A stretch of DNA of 25,879 nucleotides from positions 1 to 25,879 of the forward strand of contig DBKH01000109.1 of assembly GCA_002297815.1 (NCBI GenBank). Direction: 5' to 3'. Positions within the stretch are counted from its first letter, which is position 1; every line of letters starts with the position of its first letter. Made by a program: the position numbers and the translations under genes. Origin of the DNA: Bacteroidales bacterium UBA755 (GTDB lineage: Bacteria > Bacteroidota > Bacteroidia > Bacteroidales > UBA932). A model generated the notes under the pieces. It was not told the DNA's origin. It did not search any database and worked only from the letters and a program-made list of their open reading frames with translations. This document shows positions 5,874-14,800 of the stretch, piece after piece.

Positions 5874-7877
5874 TTACTTCTTTGTAATTCTAGCTGTCCA
5901 ACCTCCTCCGGGAGCCATGTGTATTTTGACTTTCTTGTCAGAAGGGACAGTGACGGTCTCATGCTTGTAGTCACGTGCTGCGCGATCTGCATTGATGCCA
6001 TCACGGAATATTTCCATCTCCCAGTCGCCTTCACCAAGGAAACCAAGATCCAAAGTCAGATCTCTGGCTCGCCAGTCATTGAGTGAACCTACATACCAGA
6101 CATCACCACTGCGACGTGCAAGCGTGATGAAACGTCCGAGAAATCCGTTAACGGCAACGCTCTCATCCCATACTGTAGGACAGTCTGAAATGAATTTTGT
6201 GCACTCAACTTCTGCCATATAGTTAGATGGAGAGTCACACAGCATATTCAGAGGAGAGTCGAAGACGACATATTCAGCTAGCTGATGGCAGCGGGTTCCT
6301 TGGCTCATCGCCTCGGAATTGACAGGATAGTAATTATTCTTGGTAGCATTGCGCATAGCACCCTGTGTATAATCCATTGGTCCGGCTGCCATTCTGATGA
6401 ACGGTACAGTGACATCGTAGGTCACCTGATCAACACTCGGCTTACTCCATTTCATCTGCTCTAGGCCATGCACACCCTCGTAGTTGATAACATTAGGAAA
6501 TGTTCTATTGAGTCCGACTGGCTTGTAGGCACCATGGAAATCAATCAACAGGCCGTACTTGGACGCAGTCTGTGCAGCGCGCCTGTAGAAGTCAACCATG
6601 TACTGATCGTCACGATCCATGAAATCGACCTTGAAGCCTTTAACTCCCATCTCTGAATAGTGCTTGCAGACCTTCTCCATGTCGCGGTCGAAGGCATAAT
6701 AACCGGCCCAAAGGATTAGGCCTACGTTATGTGTTTTGGCATATTCACAAAGCATTGGAAGATCTATTTCCGGGATGACCTGCATCAAGTCGGCCTTCTT
6801 GTTGACAGCCCACCCCTCATCGAGGATGACATACTCAATGCCATGTTTCTGAGCGAAGTCGATGTAGTACTTGTAGGTGTCGTTGTTTATGCCTGCGCGG
6901 AAATCCACTCCGTAGAGATTCCATGCATTCCACCAGTCCCAGGCCACCTTGCCTGGCTTCACCCAACTATAGTCAAAAGTTGGATCAGATGGAGTGCCTA
7001 ATTTCCAAACTAAGTCATTCACAGCAAGGTCAGCGTCATTTGTCGAAACCATAATGATTCGCCATGGGAAAGACTCTCCTGCGGAACATGTAGCAAGATA
7101 TTCCTCACGCTCTTTGACAACGCCTTGAAGCATGTTGTGGCCGCCTTGTTCAACAGTTTTTGGATATGGAGCGAAACGACCTGAAAGAGTAGTCGCATCG
7201 CCCTCATTGTAAAGGAACATTCCAGGATAGTTCATCAAATCAGATTCTGTGATTAGGACTTTCATTCCTCCCTCGGCAGAGACAGCTATTGGTAGGAAAG
7301 CTAGGCGTTCCTTATTCCACTGTGAAAGAGCATGTATGGAATATGTGTTCTCGAAAGAGTTACAATACTGGCTTTCCAATGTTTCCGCATTCTGTTTGAC
7401 ATAAGGGATATACGCGTCCCAATCCTTTGCGAAATTGAATTGGGCTTTCTCCGCTATCACCTTGGAATCAGTCTTCAACAAGCTTCTGAAACGATAGGCC
7501 ACACCCTCGTCATAGGCTCGGAAAGTAAGAGAAAACTCTTTGAATATGAGTGTAATCTCATTGTAGTTATCATGGACCTCCGATTTTTTGTAGGCAATAG
7601 CAGGTAGAAGCTGATCTATTGAGGTTTTTTTGGTCTTACGGACCTTATCATTTTCCCCGAAAACAATTCCGTCCGACAAAGTCATCGAAATATCAGAAGC
7701 ATCAATCAGATTAATCTCATCCCTAGAGACAGAGTAAGTGATTGTCTTCCCTACAACAACATTCGCAGACAAATGACCGTCTGGAGAAACGACTTTGTAG
7801 GACACGTTCCTGGCGGAAGAAGGCAGGATCGCGGCCAATGAAATGGCTATTGTAGCCATGATAGCTTTACATGTCAT
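5874..7877 (-). CDS. glycoside hydrolase family 97, retaining (alpha-galactosidase-like)
   Basis: A 667-residue exported enzyme: signal peptide (about 1-22, IMATIAISLAAILPSSARN), GH97 N-terminal beta-sandwich (to about 270), a catalytic (beta/alpha)8 barrel starting near WDWWNAWN, and a short C-terminal beta domain. Barrel signatures are HGIEYVILDEGWA, GVKGFKVDFMDRDDQ and NYEGVHGLEQMKW. Asp418 in KVDFMD and Glu473 in VHGLE have the same 55-residue spacing as the nucleophile and acid/base I recall for the retaining Bacteroides GH97 alpha-galactosidase (D415/E470). This favours the retaining type over the SusB-like inverting type. ATG 7877 was preferred to a TTG two codons upstream. It is first in a probable two-gene transcript with the YhhN gene and faces away from the exported-protein operon at 8021. 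No clear promoter was found. Confidence 0.88.
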   Translation of the reverse strand: MTCKAIMATIAISLAAILPSSARNVSYKVVSPDGHLSANVVVGKTITYSVSRDEINLIDASDISMTLSDGIVFGENDKVRKTKKTSIDQLLPAIAYKKSEVHDNYNEITLIFKEFSLTFRAYDEGVAYRFRSLLKTDSKVIAEKAQFNFAKDWDAYIPYVKQNAETLESQYCNSFENTYSIHALSQWNKERLAFLPIAVSAEGGMKVLITESDLMNYPGMFLYNEGDATTLSGRFAPYPKTVEQGGHNMLQGVVKEREEYLATCSAGESFPWRIIMVSTNDADLAVNDLVWKLGTPSDPTFDYSWVKPGKVAWDWWNAWNLYGVDFRAGINNDTYKYYIDFAQKHGIEYVILDEGWAVNKKADLMQVIPEIDLPMLCEYAKTHNVGLILWAGYYAFDRDMEKVCKHYSEMGVKGFKVDFMDRDDQYMVDFYRRAAQTASKYGLLIDFHGAYKPVGLNRTFPNVINYEGVHGLEQMKWSKPSVDQVTYDVTVPFIRMAAGPMDYTQGAMRNATKNNYYPVNSEAMSQGTRCHQLAEYVVFDSPLNMLCDSPSNYMAEVECTKFISDCPTVWDESVAVNGFLGRFITLARRSGDVWYVGSLNDWRARDLTLDLGFLGEGDWEMEIFRDGINADRAARDYKHETVTVPSDKKVKIHMAPGGGWTARITKK

Positions 7878-7961
7878 AATCAAAAGAATTATGTGTTATC
7901 AGTAATTTCCGTTAAAGATACAAACATCTTTGGAAATATCTGTCAGATTGGTCTAAAAAGA

Positions 7962-7993
7962 GTTGTGAATAACATTTTAAATACCTATTTTTG
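7962..7993 (+). promoter_or_regulatory. promoter of the exported redox/LRR/M64 operon
   Basis: GTTG (7962-7965), a 20-base spacer and TATTTTTG (7986-7993), an exact TAnnTTTG box, lie 27 bases before the ATG at 8021. No other comparable promoter was noticed before the next five genes, so this probably drives the whole set. The 143-base gap between 7877 and 8021 holds this promoter and the unmapped GH97 promoter. Confidence 0.6.
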
Positions 7994-8020
7994 TTAAAAT
8001 TGAAGCAAGTACAATACCCA

Positions 8021-8509
8021 ATGAACTCCAGAATATTCTTACTAGTTATTCTTTTGGTGTTGCATTCCTTAACCACGGCTGCTCAAGGACTTCCTAATGT
8101 CAGAGTCGAGGATAGTACAGGAAAAATGTTTCAGACATCAAACCTTATCGATGGCAAAAATGCCATCATGGTCTCTTTTTGGTCATCCACATGCAAATAT
8201 TGTATTGAGGAGATTGATGCTTTAAGCGAAATGCTGTCGGAGTCCCCTGATGTTTCATGCAAGGTCGCCTGCGTGTCTGTGGATGACAGTCGATCAATCT
8301 CAAGGGCTAAAGCAATCGTCAAATCACATGATTGGGATGGTTTCACACTGCTTTATGACCGGAACAGAGATTTATTCAGAAGCCTTAATGTGGTTTATAT
8401 TCCTCAGTTGTTTATCTACGATAAGAACGGAAAGCAGATCTACTCACACACTGGCTATTCAACCGGTGATGAACTTGAGATTATCAAAGTAATAAAACAA
8501 AATCAATAA
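8021..8509 (+). CDS. TlpA/ResA-like exported thioredoxin
   Basis: 162 residues: an N-terminal signal sequence (MNSRIFLLVILLVLHSLTTA) and one thioredoxin-fold domain. The active site is WSSTC58-K-Y-C61, with the expected cis-proline at 128 (VVYIP128QLFIYDKNGK). FWSSTCKYCIEEI is typical of TlpA/ResA periplasmic thiol-disulfide oxidoreductases. It is the first gene of the operon, 4 bases before the BACON lipoprotein. The following products include two more CxxC thioredoxin-like proteins and cysteine-rich LRR arrays, so it may reduce or isomerise thiols in those exported proteins; that role is inferred. A longer frame from a TTG at 7991 was rejected because ATG 8021 gives a clean signal peptide and that TTG lies in the promoter box. 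Confidence 0.85.
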   Translation: MNSRIFLLVILLVLHSLTTAAQGLPNVRVEDSTGKMFQTSNLIDGKNAIMVSFWSSTCKYCIEEIDALSEMLSESPDVSCKVACVSVDDSRSISRAKAIVKSHDWDGFTLLYDRNRDLFRSLNVVYIPQLFIYDKNGKQIYSHTGYSTGDELEIIKVIKQNQ

Positions 8510-8513
8510 ATCT

Positions 8514-9197
8514 ATGAAGCACAGGTTCCTGATGGCACTGCTTGCCATCACATTCATGCCCGGGTGCGGTGAAAAAGCAGAAGAAGTTATCCCAGAGATC
8601 CGGCTGTCAAATCAGTCTGACGCAAGTATTGCTATTAACAGCAATGGCCGGACCATCATTGTGGGGTTCACGAGCAACATGCCTTGGTCAGCATCTACCA
8701 CAGTAGATTGGATAGTCGTGTCCCCTTCTTCAGGTGACATAGGGAGTAATTCGCTCAGGATTAACATTCAAGAAAATTCATCTCAGCAACCCAGAGAAGC
8801 CCTGATAACCGTTGCTGATCGCGATGTACAATCTGTAGTAAACATCAAGGTCACACAGGAAGCCGCATCTGAGGAACAGGTGTTTAGTCTGGACAAAACT
8901 GACTTCTGCGTTAAGGCTGAGGGCGGAGACATACAGCTTAAGGTTACCCATAACATAGGCTATGAGATCACTTCAATGCCAGACTGGGTCCATCAATCAA
9001 GTAAAAAGACCAACGGAGACTACGACAACTATGTCTTCTCAGTGGACAAAAACAATTCTTCAGAAAGCCGCGAAGGTGTCATAGTGTTCTGCAATGACCT
9101 TAACGTCTGCATCCCGGTCAACATCAAGCAGGCCGGAGCTAAAGCAAACGGAGAAAATGACGACACAACCTCTGGTGGAATGATCGTTCTTGAGTAA
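8514..9197 (+). CDS. lipoprotein with two BACON domains
   Basis: 227 residues: a signal peptide with lipobox FMPGC (Cys18), then two BACON-type beta-sandwich domains. Domain 1 spans about 28-122, with the diagnostic region MPWSASTTVDWIVVSPSSG and end VVNIKVTQEA. Domain 2 spans about 125-213, with TSMPDWVHQSS and end VCIPVNIKQAG. BACON domains are Bacteroidetes surface modules associated with carbohydrate or mucin binding, and here nothing else is attached. The same module occurs inside the M64 protein two genes downstream, so the two may share a ligand or partner. The gene is 4 bases after the thioredoxin and 11 bases before the LRR protein. Confidence 0.85.
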   Translation: MKHRFLMALLAITFMPGCGEKAEEVIPEIRLSNQSDASIAINSNGRTIIVGFTSNMPWSASTTVDWIVVSPSSGDIGSNSLRINIQENSSQQPREALITVADRDVQSVVNIKVTQEAASEEQVFSLDKTDFCVKAEGGDIQLKVTHNIGYEITSMPDWVHQSSKKTNGDYDNYVFSVDKNNSSESREGVIVFCNDLNVCIPVNIKQAGAKANGENDDTTSGGMIVLE

Positions 9198-9208
9198 TAA
9201 TTTAAAAG

Positions 9209-11851
9209 ATGAGCGTTATGAAATTATCGAATATATTCATGAATATGTTGGGCCTGTCCGCCATCGCGTTGACTGTAGCCTGCAACGAGGAAGAACGTGT
9301 AGTTGAACTTAGTACAATCAAGGCGGTTATAGAATTGCCTACCACTAAAACGACTCTTGACGGTCCTGACGCCAATGGAGTTTACAAGACAGTATGGGCA
9401 TCAGGCGATGCCATAGCGGTATGCTCCAGTGACGGCAAGACAAGTGAGTTCAAACTCAAATCCGGTGAGAACACCAATAAGGGCGAGTTTGAAGGCGCGG
9501 CAGAACTAGGCAGTCTGATCGCGGTGTACCCATATTCAATAGTTAAAGGCAAAAGCGGCTCAACCATTTCCGTCAGCCTTCCAGAAGTTCAGGAATATGT
9601 TAGCGGGAATATTCCCGCTGGAGCCTACCCAATGGTCGCATCAAGCGACAACAGCTCTTTCTCGTTCAAGAACCTCTGTTCCGTTCTCAAGTTCCGTATG
9701 TTCGGTGATCTGACAATCAAATCCATCACCCTTACTCCGAACGACAGCAACATAAGAGTTTCGGGTGATGCATTTATTGACATCAATTCCAAGGAACTTG
9801 TGGTATATAAGGATGCAAATCCATCTGTCAGTCTTAACTGTCCTGACGGAGTGAAGCTGACAAGCGAGCCCACGGATTTCCTCATTGTCGTACCGGCACA
9901 AAAGTATGTAGGCGGATTCACGATCACAATCAGCACGAATGAGGGTATTGTTGTCAAGACAATCAAATCAGACATGACCCTGAACCGATCGACCCTTTAC
10001 CCAAGCGAGGTGTTCGAATGCAAGGTTGGTGATGGCAAAGACAACATCGTCTTTGATGACGCGAACTTCAAGACTTACATAATCAAGAACTTCGACACTG
10101 ATGGCGATGGCGAGATCAGTCATGAAGAAGCAATGGCAATCACGAAAATAGATGTTGATACTGACAACATCGAATCCCTATCAGGCATTGAGTACATGAC
10201 CAACCTGACAGAACTTAACTGCGAGGGACCTTTTGTGTGGAGTGGCTATGAACCAGAGGAAGGCGAAGGAAAACTGAAAACGCTGGATGTGTCAAAAAAC
10301 ACGAAATTAACAAAATTATACTGTGGTTTCAACCAGCTTTCATCGCTGGACTTGACAAAGAATGTTCAGCTTGAACGGCTGCGCTGCGCTGGCAATTACC
10401 TTACTAGTCTTGATGTCAGCAAAAACACAGAACTCACACGTATCACAGCCTATAACAACCGCCTTTCCTCAATTGATGTCAGCAACAACACAAAACTGGC
10501 GATCATCGATCTATCCAACAATCAGATCAAGTCCATTGATGTTAGCAAGAACGAGTCGCTGACTACGTTCAATTGTGATGATAATCTGCTTACAGAACTA
10601 TATCCCTACAATAACTCCAAGCTAACCACTATTTATTGTTCCAATAACAAGTTGTCTTCTATAAATGTATCAAAGAACGCAAAATTGACAGATTTGGCTA
10701 TTTATGACAACAATGTGTCCGAAATTAACATCAGTAACAACCTTGAGCTAATTCATTTATATTGTGATAATAACAAGATTTCAGAGCTAGACTTGAGCAA
10801 GAACAGCAAGCTGAAGGAAGTGAGCGTCAACGATAACAATCTCACATCTCTTACAGTTAGCAGTTGCCCAGAAATCGTATTCTTAGGTGCAGATAATAAC
10901 CAAATCAAAGATTTGGACATCTCCGATTTGGTTGCTCTGAAATATTTAAATTGTGTCGGAAATCCACTGGCGACCTTGTACGTGTTTGAAGGACAGGTTG
11001 ATGCCATCACGGAGATGAAGATTCCTTCTAGCACAAGCATTGTGGTAAAAGGGTCGGAAGAGCCGGGAGACTGGGCCGACAAGGAGTTCTGGCACAAATC
11101 ATTGGGGATGAGATTCACCGCAACATGGTGTGGGTACTGTCCTACCATGGCCACGAGTTTCAAGACCGCCATGGCCAATTACCCAGACAAGATTGAATTA
11201 GTGAACCTGCACGCCAGCTCATCTAATTTGGCTTTCAGTGGAACCAGTCTACTGGCAAGCATATTCAACATCACTGGTTATCCTACCGGCATTGTTGATT
11301 ACAGAACAAGAATTGGTAATTCTGACATTGATTATACTGCAAAACTTATTGTCAACGCTGCGAAGGAGACAGAAAACAGTTACCCGACAAAAACAGGCAT
11401 CTCGTTTAGATCGTCCGCATCCAACGGCATGCTGAACCTAGACATCAAGCTCTACATAAAAGAAAAAGGCGATTACAAAGTCACAGCCATTCTGCTTGAG
11501 GACAACATAATCGGTGAGCAGAACGGAGCTGGAAATGACTATGTGCACGATCGCATCGCACGTCTGGCCATCACTGGCATCACAGGAGATGAATTTTCCA
11601 CGACAGCAGACTTTAAGACCGTGAACAAACATTACAGTGCCGCTCTCCCATCGTCACTAGACAAGGGCAATCTGTACATTCTCGTCTATGTGCTCAAGCA
11701 ATATGGCTCACAGACCGTCATCAGAACTGCTGACTACGGTGACTACTATGTTGACAATGCTGCCAGCGCAGCGGTAGGAACCGTTCAAGAACTTATCCTT
11801 TGGGGCGGAAACGAAGATATAACAGATGGAGGCGAGATCACTTTAAACTAA
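9209..11851 (+). CDS. large surface lipoprotein: fimbrillin-like + EF-hand + LRR + Omp28/thioredoxin-like
   Basis: 880 residues: lipobox ALTVAC (Cys25) followed by NEEE, an acidic stretch like known surface-lipoprotein export signals. A fimbrillin-like domain (about 35-270) has the patterns TTKTTLDGP, VWASGDAIAV, FSFKNLCSVLKF and DFLIVVPAQKY. A perfect EF-hand loop occupies 296-307 (DTDGDGEISHEE). Eleven 21-residue leucine-rich repeats (359-589) follow, then a linker and an Omp28-like region with a thioredoxin active site FTATWC641-G-Y-C644 and beta domain to the end. Its first ~600 residues are paralogous to the next gene, whose C-terminus is a protease instead. Probably a surface adhesin or binding protein carrying a thiol-active head. 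Start ATG 9209 or ATG 9218. Confidence 0.8.
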   Translation: MSVMKLSNIFMNMLGLSAIALTVACNEEERVVELSTIKAVIELPTTKTTLDGPDANGVYKTVWASGDAIAVCSSDGKTSEFKLKSGENTNKGEFEGAAELGSLIAVYPYSIVKGKSGSTISVSLPEVQEYVSGNIPAGAYPMVASSDNSSFSFKNLCSVLKFRMFGDLTIKSITLTPNDSNIRVSGDAFIDINSKELVVYKDANPSVSLNCPDGVKLTSEPTDFLIVVPAQKYVGGFTITISTNEGIVVKTIKSDMTLNRSTLYPSEVFECKVGDGKDNIVFDDANFKTYIIKNFDTDGDGEISHEEAMAITKIDVDTDNIESLSGIEYMTNLTELNCEGPFVWSGYEPEEGEGKLKTLDVSKNTKLTKLYCGFNQLSSLDLTKNVQLERLRCAGNYLTSLDVSKNTELTRITAYNNRLSSIDVSNNTKLAIIDLSNNQIKSIDVSKNESLTTFNCDDNLLTELYPYNNSKLTTIYCSNNKLSSINVSKNAKLTDLAIYDNNVSEINISNNLELIHLYCDNNKISELDLSKNSKLKEVSVNDNNLTSLTVSSCPEIVFLGADNNQIKDLDISDLVALKYLNCVGNPLATLYVFEGQVDAITEMKIPSSTSIVVKGSEEPGDWADKEFWHKSLGMRFTATWCGYCPTMATSFKTAMANYPDKIELVNLHASSSNLAFSGTSLLASIFNITGYPTGIVDYRTRIGNSDIDYTAKLIVNAAKETENSYPTKTGISFRSSASNGMLNLDIKLYIKEKGDYKVTAILLEDNIIGEQNGAGNDYVHDRIARLAITGITGDEFSTTADFKTVNKHYSAALPSSLDKGNLYILVYVLKQYGSQTVIRTADYGDYYVDNAASAAVGTVQELILWGGNEDITDGGEITLN
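9602..9619. repeat. 18-bp perfect palindrome inside the LRR-Omp28 gene
   Basis: AGCGGGAATATTCCCGCT reads the same on both strands and encodes SGNIPA. It is centred on GAATATTC, the over-represented word of this window. It may be a protein-binding or modification site or simply chance around that core. Confidence 0.4.
10283..10975 (+). repeat. array of eleven 63-base LRR units
   Basis: Eleven consecutive 21-codon units of pattern LDVSxNxxLxxLxCxxNxLxS encode residues 359-589. The unit boundary is constant throughout. The Cys position is filled by Cys in units 1, 2, 5, 6, 8 and 11 and by other residues in the rest. DNA identity between units is only moderate, so the array is not newly expanded. 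Confidence 0.85.
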
Positions 11852-11862
11852 TTGAACCACGC

Positions 11863-14800
11863 ATGAAAACAATTAAGATTATTTTCATCTTTCTTATCGC
11901 GTTATTAGTGGCCTGCACAGAGAAAGAGCGGCAGTACGAAGATGAAATGCAGCAGATAACATTATCAGCTGATATAGAACAGAATGCAACAACTAAAACT
12001 TCGCTTAGCGGACCGGTTTCTGGACGTTGGAAGACCTTATGGTCAGAGGATGATGTCATAGGTGTGTTCACAGGCGAGAATCCAGCATGTCCATTCACTC
12101 TGAAAAGTGGCGCGGGGACATCCCGAGCCGAGTTTTCAGGTGTGTACAAAAATCTGGATGGGTCAAAGAGAAAAATCGCCATCTACCCTTGTTCCATAAT
12201 CTCCGACATTAATGACAATTCTTCTGTTGTTGTAGTTCTCCCCGCTGAACAACAATATACGATAAGAAACATAGCGGAAGGATCATTTCCGATGGTAGCG
12301 GTTACGGATGACACTGAGTTAAACTTCAAAAACCTATGTTCCGCGATTAAGGTATCAATAACTGGTGATTTAAGTGTGGACTTCATCAGTTTCTCCGCAA
12401 ATGACGGTGACATCAAAGTCAGTGGCACGGCCATCATCAACCCAGACATTGATTCTCCAACTTTATCGATGACCCAAGACGGCAGTTCCTACGTAAAACT
12501 CGTTTGTCCTTCCATCAAGCTGTCTGAAGAAGCCACGGACTTCTACATAGTGGTTCCATCCCAGAAGTACAGCAATGGTTTTTCCTTGACAATCAGTACA
12601 GACAAAGGACTCATACAGAAAACGATTACTTCTGATGTCACCCTTCTTCGTTCCGAACTATACCGCATCACCCCGTTTGAGTGCAAAATAGACGAAGACA
12701 ACAAGAATATTATCTTCGAAGATGCTAATTTCAAGTCTTATCTCATCAGCAAGTTCGACAAAGACGCGGATGGCGAAATCAGTTATGACGAGGCTTTGAA
12801 TATCAAAATCATTGATGTCAACACAGACTACATTACGTCACTCTCAGGTATCGAGCACATGTCAAATCTTCGGTCTTTATACTGCTACGGTAGCGTAAAG
12901 TTAAACAACGCTACGCAAGAATATGAAAAGCAAGGTGTACTGAAAAAACTTGATTTATCTAAGAATATTAATCTCATAAATCTGGAAGTATTATATAATC
13001 AGATATCTTCTCTTAATGTAAGCAAAAACACTTTGCTGTCATCATTAAAATGCGATATGAATGAGCTCACATCACTAGATGTAAGCAATAATCCAAATCT
13101 GACACATTTATTTTGTGGCGATAATAATCTGACAACATTGAAAGTAGGGGAAAATCTGACATATCTCAGATGTAACGGGAATAATTTATCCACACTAGAC
13201 TTAAGCAATACACTGAATCTAAAATATTTGGATTGTTATAATAATAATCTAACCACATTGGATATTAGCAAGAATTCAAATCTAACATCTATTGATTGCT
13301 ACAATAATTATTTGACCACATTGGATGTAAGTAAGAATCCTAATCTGACTAATCTCAGATGCGATTATAACGAAATTGAATTTCTAGATCTTTCTTCGCT
13401 GACAGACCTAAAAGGGCTTGACTGCTTTAGTAATAAACTCACTTCTCTGGATGTAAGTAACAATCCAAATCTGACAGACCTTTATTGTAGTTATAATAAT
13501 CTTACCAAACTGGATGTCAGCGGTAATCCCAATCTCAGTAGATTGCTTTGCTATAGTAATAAACTCTCATCCATAGATGTCAGAAATAATCATAATCTGG
13601 TCACTCTATACTGTTGGGGAAATAGCTTAACAGACTTGGATGTCAGCAAAAATCCAAATATAACTGATTTACACTGCGGTAAAAACAAAATCGAGTCTCT
13701 AGATATCTCAGCTCTGACTATTCTGGAAAAACTCTTCTGCAACGACAATCCGCTTATTACTTTATATGTCTATAATGGACAAATTGATAAGATCTCTTCA
13801 AAAGACATCCCATCCACAACGAACATCGTTGTTGGCTCTGAGCCGAGTGAAGATGAAGTGTTCACTGTGACTCCTTCTCTGTTCGACATTGACGGCAAAG
13901 AGCAGGACATCTCAATGACCGTGACGGCAAACATGGACTACTCCGTCAATTCCATGCCGGAGTGGATCAGAAAAAAGTCAGAAAACTCCGGAGCGTACAC
14001 ATTCACGGTGAGCGCAAACACTGCGTCAGCAGCCCGAAGCGGAGACATCGTGTTCAAGAATGTCAACAACTCGCTACTGACAGTGGCCGTTAAGCAGGTA
14101 ATCCAGGCCTACACTTCAACAGATTACAACCAAGACGGGCAGGTGAGCAAGATCCACTCGGCCACTGTCGGCAAAGGAATAGATGTGGTCTTCGTTGGAG
14201 ACGCGTTCGCTGACAAGGACCAGGAGCTTTTCAACAAATATGTCGAGCTCGGCAAGGAGGCGTTCTTTACCGAGGAGCCGTTCAAAAGCACAAAGAACAG
14301 ATTCAACATCTATAGAATCGGATCAGTCTCGAAAAACGGAATCATCAAACAGGAAGGTGGCGATACTAAATTCTCCGCTCAATTCGGGCAAGGGACACAT
14401 ATAGAAGGTGATAATGAAGCTATTTTCAGTTTTGTAAGCGAAAAGCTGCCGTCTGTGGATCTTAAGAAGACAATCATCTTCGTGATCATCAATAAGGTCA
14501 AGTATGCTGGAACCTGCCACATGTACAGTAACAACCAGGCGATCTGCTACGTTCCTCTCTGTAAAAACGAGACTGAATACGCCCAAACACTCCGTCACGA
14601 AGGTTGCGGTCACGGATTCGGAAAACTGGCTGATGAATATTTCTATTCATCACAAGGCACTATCCCGACCGAAATGAGTACACAACTTAAACAGTGGCAA
14701 GGAATCTCCTATGGCTTCTATGAGAATGTAGATCTGACATCAGACCCGAACACTATCAAATGGTCCAGACTCATCGCTGACTCAAGATATTCAGGAAACG

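Noticed and set aside
8514..9197. Reading the BACON lipoprotein as a SusE/SusF-like glycan-binding partner of the GH97 enzyme
   Set aside because: It is on the other strand, in a different operon, and no SusC/SusD genes are present.
11800..11862. Longer start for the LRR-M64 protein
   Set aside because: The added residues are basic, overlap the previous gene and would bury the lipoprotein signal. ATG 11863 gives a clean lipobox.
10283..13761. Regular 63-base periodicity that could suggest a CRISPR or satellite array
   Set aside because: The period matches 21-codon LRR units in an open frame, the units differ from each other, and there are no identical repeats with unique spacers.
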